Origin: Balneolaceae bacterium UBA1514 | GTDB lineage: Bacteria; Bacteroidota; Rhodothermia; Balneolales; Balneolaceae | Assembly (NCBI GenBank): GCA_002323515.1 | Contig: DCQQ01000042.1 | Coordinates: 32,034 to 70,834, forward strand | Reading direction: 5' to 3' | DNA: 38,801 bases | In this document: piece after piece, positions 33,758-38,801 of the stretch | Layout of the letters: every line of letters begins with the position of its first letter | Numbering within the stretch: position 1 is the stretch's first letter | The notes under the pieces: model-generated | The model's database searches: none | Seen by the model: only the letters and a program-made list of their open reading frames with translations | Told to the model about the DNA's origin: nothing | Translations under genes and position numbers: made by a program

Positions 33758-35086
33758 ATGAAAGTTCTAGCAACCCTAATAGGGTTATTACTATTCACCA
33801 ATTCCGGTTTAAAAGCACAAGATTGCACTGCCACTCCTCCTTATGAGATGAATGAATTGGCCGCTTTTTCCATATTTCAAGATAATTACAAAAATAAGGA
33901 TTATCCTTTCGCTCTCATGTATGGCCGATGGTTACTCTGTAGCAAAACCAAGGAACTGGAAGGATATCCTCGTTTTAGTTTGGCAAGCCAATACCCAAAA
34001 TTCATCGATATATACACAGAGATTGGTTTAGGTGAGCAAGATCCTAGTATTCGTGAAGCCTATATTGACACCGCACTAAATCTTTTTGAGGAGCAATTCA
34101 CTGTATTTACTGACGAAGAAGTAGATAAATATGAACTTTATCAAGATAGAGGAAGATATCTTTTAAAAAATTATCAAAATATCGATGACGGCCTAAATAT
34201 GGCGTACGGTGATTTCAAGGTAATGTTTGATATGGACGTGGAAAAAACCACCTTACTTGGTGAAGGTTACTATGTCCGCGTAGTGATTGACGACCTTGTA
34301 CGAAAGGGTGAAAAAGATATGGTCATAAGCATGATTGATCAGGCAACTGCCTATGCAGGCTTGGAATTAAGCACCTATTTTGACGATACCCTAGAGTCCC
34401 TATTTAATACTCCAGAAGAGCGGCTCGATTTTTGTGGCGCCAAATTAGAAGAAAACCCAGAATCTATCGAAGATCTTAAATGTGTTGCAGAAGCACAAGA
34501 AGATCTAAACATGACAGAAGAGTTTCTACAAACAACCTTACTTATTCATGGATTAGATCCAACTTTTGATAGTGCTTTAACACTTGCAGAGACAGAGAAG
34601 GGGAATTCGTCATACACTTCTGCAGCTGAGTATTTCAAACAAGCCTTAGAAATGGCTGATAATGACACCGATAAAAAGAATATTAACTTAGAGTTGGCCG
34701 ATGTTTACTCAAGTATTGGACAGTTGTCTACTTCCAAAAAATATGTACAAGATGCATTAGCAATAGATGATGCATTTGGTCGGGCGTACATTAAGCTAGC
34801 CTCTATTTATGGGCAGACGGTTAGTTCGTGTACGGAGAGTCGTAAACTCGAAGCTAGAGACAAGGTAGTGTATTGGGTTGTTGTTGATTATTTGACCCGT
34901 GCAAAGTCAGTAGACGCTAGTGTTACGAACACAGTAAATTCACAACTTGCAACATACGAGGCAGCAACCCCATCTACTGAAGATAAATTCTTTACTTTAG
35001 GTTATGAGCAAGGACAAAGAGTACAGGTAAACAGCTCTTTAGATAGCTGCTACAGTTGGATTAACGAATCTACTGTTGTCCGATAA
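33758..35086 (+). CDS. Secreted tetratricopeptide-repeat protein
   Basis: The 442-residue protein starts with a signal peptide, MKVLATLIGLLLFTNSGLKAQ, and is probably periplasmic. The mature region is helical. TPR-like units are clearest at about residues 280-350, where AAEYFKQALEMADND and SSIGQLSTSKKYVQDALAIDD are followed by YIKLASIYG. Several Cys (mature N terminus, WLLCSK, LDFCGAK, LKCVAEA, SSCTESR, DSCYSW) could form disulfides. It is the last gene before the terminator at 35097 and probably serves as a scaffold for the preceding barrel and lipoprotein. No specific function is recognised. Confidence 0.75.
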   Translation: MKVLATLIGLLLFTNSGLKAQDCTATPPYEMNELAAFSIFQDNYKNKDYPFALMYGRWLLCSKTKELEGYPRFSLASQYPKFIDIYTEIGLGEQDPSIREAYIDTALNLFEEQFTVFTDEEVDKYELYQDRGRYLLKNYQNIDDGLNMAYGDFKVMFDMDVEKTTLLGEGYYVRVVIDDLVRKGEKDMVISMIDQATAYAGLELSTYFDDTLESLFNTPEERLDFCGAKLEENPESIEDLKCVAEAQEDLNMTEEFLQTTLLIHGLDPTFDSALTLAETEKGNSSYTSAAEYFKQALEMADNDTDKKNINLELADVYSSIGQLSTSKKYVQDALAIDDAFGRAYIKLASIYGQTVSSCTESRKLEARDKVVYWVVVDYLTRAKSVDASVTNTVNSQLATYEAATPSTEDKFFTLGYEQGQRVQVNSSLDSCYSWINESTVVR

Positions 35087-35096
35087 AATCCGTTAC

Positions 35097-35130
35097 GAGG
35101 GCTAAACTGCTGTTTAGTCCTCTATTTTTA
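35097..35130 (+). terminator. Strong intrinsic terminator closing the glgB-TPR operon
   Basis: An 11-bp stem pairs 35097-35107 with 35112-35122 around a TGCT loop, fully paired apart from one G-T wobble, followed by TATTTTTA. It lies 10 bp after the TPR stop codon and separates that operon from rho. Confidence 0.92.
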
Positions 35131-35141
35131 TACTGAATTCA

Positions 35142-35172
35142 TTTGTAATCGGTAAAAAGATTCGTATCTTTT
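35142..35172 (+). promoter_or_regulatory. Candidate Bacteroidota promoter for rho
   Basis: TTTG at 35142-35145 is followed after 19 nt by TATCTTTT at 35165-35172, matching the TTTG-N19-TAnnTTTG arrangement except for the last base. A second similar octamer, TACCTTTT, occurs at 35176-35183. It lies after the operon terminator and about 150 bp before the rho start, implying a leader of roughly 145 nt. Confidence 0.5.
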
Positions 35173-35191
35173 TCCTACCTTTTTATACCAC

Positions 35192-35214
35192 TGATAGCCT
35201 ATTCTGAGCTATCA
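35192..35214 (+). other. Hairpin in the rho leader
   Basis: TGATAGC at 35192-35198 pairs perfectly with GCTATCA at 35208-35214 across 9 nt. It lies in the predicted untranslated leader of rho and has no T-run after it, so it is not a terminator. In E. coli, rho is autoregulated in its leader; a similar role here is speculative. Confidence 0.4.
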
Positions 35215-35324
35215 CCTTTATACACGCTCCTCCCTTCAATTTCACATCCACATACGATGAGTATATTGATAGCCCTCTTATGACGGTTAAACCTGGAGTA
35301 TTTACGTACAATGAATGATTATTA

Positions 35325-36566
35325 ATGACTAGAAATAAAAAGAACTACAATAAGAATAACCGCAATAAGAATAAGCGGCATAAGAATCGGAATAAAAATA
35401 ATAAGCGTAAGACCAATCATGTTTTTATTCCTAAGTTTCATTGGAACCAAAATCAAGGTATTGCGGGTCGCTTTGCTGGGGTTTTAGAAATTAACGAAAA
35501 GGGCTGGGGGCTCATTAGAAAACTAGATCATGAATTCAGCTATCATCCTAAAGATCCTTTTCTAAAACCTGATGAAGTAAAGGAGTTAGATTTACGCCAA
35601 GGCTTAATTATAGAAGGAGAATTTGAAGAAGATCATCAAGGTAACCGGCATGTTGCCAGTGTAGATAGTATTAATCATCAAAGTTTAGAAACCTGGGCAA
35701 AATGCTCCAAATTTGAGCGGCAAACCCCCATTATGCCTATTGACTGGATCCGTTTAGGTGACCGGGCACAAGATACCGAAATGCGTGTGATCGATTTAGT
35801 GGCACCGATTGGTAAAGGACAACGAGCCTTAATCGTTGCTCCTCCTCGTACCGGTAAAACCGTTTTATTAAAACAAATAGCTGACTCCATAGCTCATCAT
35901 CATCCCGATGTCCACTTAAGTATTCTTCTGGTTGATGAACGCCCCGAGGAGGTGACTGATTTTATTCGATCTTCAAATGCTGAGGTTTTTGCGTCTTCCA
36001 ATGATCGCAAAACTCAAAGCCATATACGTATCACAGAGATGACCCTAGGATACGCCAAAAGAAAAGCCGAGATGGGTCAAGATGCCGTGCTACTAATTGA
36101 CTCACTGACAAGGTTAGGTCGAGCTTATAACGCGATCCAAGGTAATAGCGGACGCACCTTATCCGGTGGTTTGGATATCAGAGCGCTAGAAATCCCTAAA
36201 AAAATCTTTGGTTCTGCACGAAAAATTGAAGGCGGTGGTTCTTTGACCATTATTGCAACCTGCTTGGTTGAAACGAATTCAAGAATGGACGATTTAATCT
36301 TTGAGGAATTCAAAGGAACCGGGAACATGGAACTGGTATTAGATCGAGAGTTAGCAAATGATCGTATTTATCCAGCTATCAATATCACCGCTTCCGGAAC
36401 CAGAAATGAAGCTAAATTTATAACAGATTCTTTAGAAGAGCGGAATATGGTACGCAGATATCTACTCAAGAAATCTCCTAAAGAGTCTATGCTAGGCCTA
36501 CTCAAAGTGCTCAAAAATACTGAGAGTAATCAGGAGCTGTTAAACCAGATCGCTGCAATATCATAA
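35325..36566 (+). CDS. rho: Transcription termination factor Rho, short form with basic Asn/Lys tail
   Basis: Rho is a ring-shaped RNA helicase that ends transcription. The cold-shock RNA-binding domain (GRFAGVLEINEKGWGLIRKL) is followed by the RecA-like motor. That motor has Walker A VAPPRTGKTVLLKQIA, LLVDERPEEVTDF, AVLLIDSLTRLGRAYN, EGGGSLTIIAT, the R-loop EEFKGTGNMELVL and arginine-finger region ASGTRNEAKF. At 413 residues the size is close to E. coli Rho. However, the N-terminal helical Rho_N domain is replaced by about 32 residues almost entirely Asn, Lys and Arg. Bacteroidota Rho proteins often carry large disordered basic insertions; this is a reduced version. Transcribed alone, apparently from its own promoter. 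Confidence 0.94.
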   Translation: MTRNKKNYNKNNRNKNKRHKNRNKNNKRKTNHVFIPKFHWNQNQGIAGRFAGVLEINEKGWGLIRKLDHEFSYHPKDPFLKPDEVKELDLRQGLIIEGEFEEDHQGNRHVASVDSINHQSLETWAKCSKFERQTPIMPIDWIRLGDRAQDTEMRVIDLVAPIGKGQRALIVAPPRTGKTVLLKQIADSIAHHHPDVHLSILLVDERPEEVTDFIRSSNAEVFASSNDRKTQSHIRITEMTLGYAKRKAEMGQDAVLLIDSLTRLGRAYNAIQGNSGRTLSGGLDIRALEIPKKIFGSARKIEGGGSLTIIATCLVETNSRMDDLIFEEFKGTGNMELVLDRELANDRIYPAINITASGTRNEAKFITDSLEERNMVRRYLLKKSPKESMLGLLKVLKNTESNQELLNQIAAIS

Positions 36567-36591
36567 TTTCACTGTACTACTATCCCAGATC

Positions 36592-37137
36592 ATGTGTATC
36601 GCAGACAGCAACAATTATGTTCGGCTATTCACCAGAATTGGCTTCTTGAGTGTACTGCTGATTTCTTTAGTGGCTTGTAAGGTAGATAACACACAAGGGG
36701 TTTATTATTTGGTCCTAAATATTTGTACCGAGCGATATGCTCATTCAGAGTAGTATATAGTACCTATTTTATTTCGTAATTGTATCTTATGTATGTGTCC
36801 AGATTATCACACTGAGTCTCAAGTCCGAACTCCTATGGGTTTAGCCGATGCTTTTTTATTGGTAGTCCAACTTCAACAAGGAGGGTACGAGATAGGCCCT
36901 GGAATTCGAGAGAGTACGCAAGCTAAACTAATAGCTGGACACAAAAAAGACGTGGTTTATAAGCACAGTTACAGTTCTAGGGTGGGTATCTACGGATGGT
37001 ATCGCTTATCAGGAGAGCCTATTCAACCCTACATTACGGTACACCATGATGAGTACTACGACTACAGTCATAGTGTTAGGCCAGTGAGTCCAGAAGTATT
37101 TAAAAATGGGGAGTGGGTGATATGGTCCGATCGCTGA
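36592..37137 (+). pseudogene. Decayed secreted-protein gene: lipoprotein-like start, in-frame TAG, conserved C-terminal part
   Basis: Two reading frames in the same register are separated only by TAG at 36751-36753. The first (36592-36750, 53 aa, beginning MCIADSNNY) encodes a lipoprotein-like signal, GFLSVLLISLVAC. The second has an ATG at 36793 and is open to 37137. It contains LIAGHKKDVVYKHSY, VGIYGWYRLSGEPIQPY and YYDYSHSVRPVS. These phrases resemble the C-terminal half of a family of secreted hypothetical proteins of about 300 residues that I recall but cannot name. The middle is missing, so this looks like a deleted, stop-interrupted copy. Alternatively, two small genes (53 and 114 aa) could be real. 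Confidence 0.55.
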
Positions 37138-37183
37138 ACCAATCGTTTTTACTCTTTTTTTAATTGATACGCCTAAAACCAGG

Positions 37184-37501
37184 CTATGCCACTGTTATCG
37201 ACGGATCAATTTCAGCCGCCCACGCTTTCATTCCGCCTTTCACGTTGTACACATTTTCAAAGCCTTCGTGGGCTAAAAATGCACACGCATTAGCACTACG
37301 TGCGCCAGAGCGACATATGATGGCATATTCTGCATCCTGATTAAGGGTGTGCGCTCTACTTTGAAGACTGGATAATGGAATATGCTCGCCTCCATTATTA
37401 GATACCATGTATTCAAAATCTTCTCTAACATCAATTAACATAAACTCTTCGCTTTTATCAGCCAATTTCTCTTTTAACTGTTGCACTGTAATTTCTTTCA
37501 T
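37184..37501 (-). CDS. Single-domain rhodanese-like protein
   Basis: The 105-residue protein is a lone rhodanese domain: MKEITVQQLKEKL, then FMLIDVREDFEYMVSNNGGEHIPL, and the active-site loop AIICRSGARSANACAFL, where the first Cys would carry persulfide sulfur. GFENVYNVKGGMKAWA closes the fold. It has no signal peptide and is presumably cytosolic. The six-residue loop CRSGAR is typical of GlpE/PspE-like sulfurtransferases. The natural sulfur acceptor is unknown. It lies 71 bp after lptB on the same strand and may be co-transcribed. Confidence 0.92.
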   Translation of the reverse strand: MKEITVQQLKEKLADKSEEFMLIDVREDFEYMVSNNGGEHIPLSSLQSRAHTLNQDAEYAIICRSGARSANACAFLAHEGFENVYNVKGGMKAWAAEIDPSITVA

Positions 37502-37572
37502 AGCATTGTTTTTTTTTGAATAAGATTAGATGTAAAAATCTAAAAAGCCTACTAAATCAACCATTTATTATA

Positions 37573-38358
37573 TCATGTTTTGATATACCGTTCCAAAGTG
37601 AATGTTTCCCCTAAATATAGTTTTCTAGCTTTCTCATCATTGGCTAGTTTATCGGCAGAACCCTCCATTAAAATCTTACCCTCAAACATTAGATAAGCAC
37701 GGTCCGTAATTGCTAAGGTTTCATGTACATTATGATCGGTTATGAGTATTCCAATGTTTTGAGATTTCAACGTAGAGACTATTTGTTGAATATCCTCTAC
37801 TGCTATTGGATCGACTCCTGCAAAGGGCTCGTCAAGCAAAATAAAGTTTGGATTAATAACCAATGCTCTAGCAATTTCTGTTCTTCGGCGCTCACCGCCA
37901 GACAATCTATATCCTTGACTATCCCTGACTTTTTGTAAAGAAAATTCTTCGATCAACTCATCGCAACGCCGTTTAATTTCAACCTTATTATAGCCCCTGT
38001 ATTGTAACACGGAAGCCAAGTTTTCATAAACTGTTAAATTCCTAAATACACTCGCTTCTTGAGCCAAGTATCCGACTCCTTTACGCGCTCGTTTATACAT
38101 TGGTGTTTGAGTAAGGCACTCCTCATTTAAATAAATTTCTCCTTCATTCGGCGTAATTAAACCAACCATCATGTAGAAGGTTGTGGTCTTACCTGCTCCA
38201 TTAGGTCCCAATAACCCTACTATTTCCCCTTGTTCCACATGGATAGAAACACCATCAACCACTCTGCGTTTCTTATAGCGCTTGACTAGATTCTCACCCT
38301 TTAACACCTGACCCTGTGCACTGGTTGATGTAGTTCTATGAGGCGATACTTGACTCAC
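37573..38358 (-). CDS. lptB: LPS export ABC transporter ATP-binding protein LptB
   Basis: LptB powers extraction of lipopolysaccharide from the inner membrane with LptFG. The 261-residue protein has Walker A LLGPNGAGKTTTFYMMVGLI, the Q-loop region YLAQEASVFRNLTVYENL, signature YRLSGGERRRTEIARAL, Walker B NFILLDEPFAGVDPIAVEDI and switch His in LITDHNVHETL. These are LptB-specific variants. The start is a GTG at 38356-38358 that overlaps the purQ stop as GTGA. The first ~18 residues (Ser/Thr/Gln-rich) precede the family's usual start. An ABC ATPase of this type, with the LolA and LolC/E genes, indicates a diderm envelope. Confidence 0.95.
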   Translation of the reverse strand: MSQVSPHRTTSTSAQGQVLKGENLVKRYKKRRVVDGVSIHVEQGEIVGLLGPNGAGKTTTFYMMVGLITPNEGEIYLNEECLTQTPMYKRARKGVGYLAQEASVFRNLTVYENLASVLQYRGYNKVEIKRRCDELIEEFSLQKVRDSQGYRLSGGERRRTEIARALVINPNFILLDEPFAGVDPIAVEDIQQIVSTLKSQNIGILITDHNVHETLAITDRAYLMFEGKILMEGSADKLANDEKARKLYLGETFTLERYIKT

Positions 38359-38801
38359 GCAATTGCCAATGCCTGTAAAATAGATTTGAAGATGTGCTTA
38401 CCGTCTTCTTTACCCAATAAACGCTCCATCGCCCGTTCGGGGTGTGGCATCATCCCTAGTACATTTTTATTTTTATTTGTAATCCCAGCTATATGATCGA
38501 TCGAGCCATTAATATTGGCTTCAGGCGTGGTTTTCCCATGGGCATTTACATAGCGAAACAGAACTTGATCGTTGTCTTGTAACTCTTTTAGTCCGTCATT
38601 ATCTATATAATAGTTTCCTTCACCATGGGAGACCGGAATGGTGAGAAGCTGATCTTTTTGTAAGGACGAGGTATATATACTTTGAGTACTTTCTACTCGT
38701 ATATGCACATCTTTACATATGAATTTGAGTTGCTCATTATGCCTCATAGCCCCTGGTATTAATCCCGCTTCTAATAATATTTGAAAGCCGTTACAAATTC
38801 C
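38355..38801 (-). CDS. purQ: Phosphoribosylformylglycinamidine synthase subunit PurQ, 5' end outside window
   Basis: PurQ is the glutaminase subunit that supplies ammonia for FGAM synthesis in purine biosynthesis. Only the last 148 residues are in the window. They begin within the nucleophile motif GICNGFQILLEAGLIPGAM, whose Cys is encoded at 38793-38795. SHGEGNYYIDNDGLKEL and GMMPHPERAMERLLG supply the His and Glu of the triad. The frame stays open through the right edge; the ATG at 38747 is internal, not the start. The stop overlaps the GTG of lptB, implying translational coupling of a purine gene to LPS export. Confidence 0.95.
   Translation of the reverse strand, partial: GICNGFQILLEAGLIPGAMRHNEQLKFICKDVHIRVESTQSIYTSSLQKDQLLTIPVSHGEGNYYIDNDGLKELQDNDQVLFRYVNAHGKTTPEANINGSIDHIAGITNKNKNVLGMMPHPERAMERLLGKEDGKHIFKSILQALAIA

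Noticed and set aside
35325..35420. Tandem nucleotide repeat or CRISPR-like pattern at the start of rho
   Set aside because: The repetition follows from consecutive Asn and Lys codons in the basic tail; unit length and spacing are not constant.
36751..36753. TAG read-through or recoding to join the two ORFs
   Set aside because: TAG serves as an ordinary stop elsewhere in the window (for example at 31127-31129), and I see no recoding element; mutation or a gene boundary is simpler.

Overview
The window is an AT-rich, gene-dense bacterial chromosome segment that reads with the standard bacterial code. It most likely comes from the Bacteroidota-Rhodothermota-Balneolota group. The evidence is a DUF4270 lipoprotein next to a short GlgA-like protein, an Mrp ATPase without a CxxC pair, HU-like domain proteins of the CCDC81 type, and promoter-like sites resembling the Bacteroidota TAnnTTTG element. 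The co-occurrence of comA and comB (sulfolactate synthesis) points weakly to the Balneolia/Rhodothermia side. I saw no rRNA, tRNA, CRISPR array, insertion sequence or prophage.

Layout. (1) 1-8369, minus strand: one tight, largely overlapping operon reading gcvT - comB - ftsK - lolA - LPG-synthase-type membrane protein - plugless outer-membrane barrel - two HU-like proteins. (2) 8534-11880: a flavin reductase behind a likely promoter, then mrp and glutamate dehydrogenase, which converge and overlap by 32 bp. (3) 11881-13373: a 0.5 kb non-coding stretch and an N-terminally deleted M19 dipeptidase. (4) 13415-22007: dinB, an MscS channel, glycogen phosphorylase with a histone-like basic tail, ispE, cca, and a sugar-1-phosphate nucleotidyltransferase with a clear intrinsic terminator. 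(5) 22318-25566: an unusual membrane-anchored Mur ligase with its terminator, convergent to a LolC/E-type permease. (6) 25730-35130, plus strand: a probable operon glgB - malQ - comA - degenerate GlgA-like protein - DUF4270 lipoprotein - outer-membrane barrel - TPR protein, closed by a strong intrinsic terminator. (7) 35142-38801: rho with a candidate promoter and leader hairpin, a decayed secreted-protein gene, a rhodanese, lptB, and the 3' part of purQ.

Themes. Glycogen turnover (glgP, glgB, malQ) is present, but no catalytically convincing glycogen synthase and no GlgC are in view. Envelope biogenesis recurs (LolA, LolC/E-like, LptB, two barrels, a DUF4270 lipoprotein, a Mur ligase). The two consecutive enzymes that make 3-sulfolactate from phosphoenolpyruvate and sulfite sit about 22 kb apart in two different operons. 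The most promising leads for undescribed biology are the comA / pseudo-GlgA / DUF4270 / barrel / TPR operon, the membrane Mur ligase, the split HU-like pair, and the basic N-terminal tails on glycogen phosphorylase and Rho.
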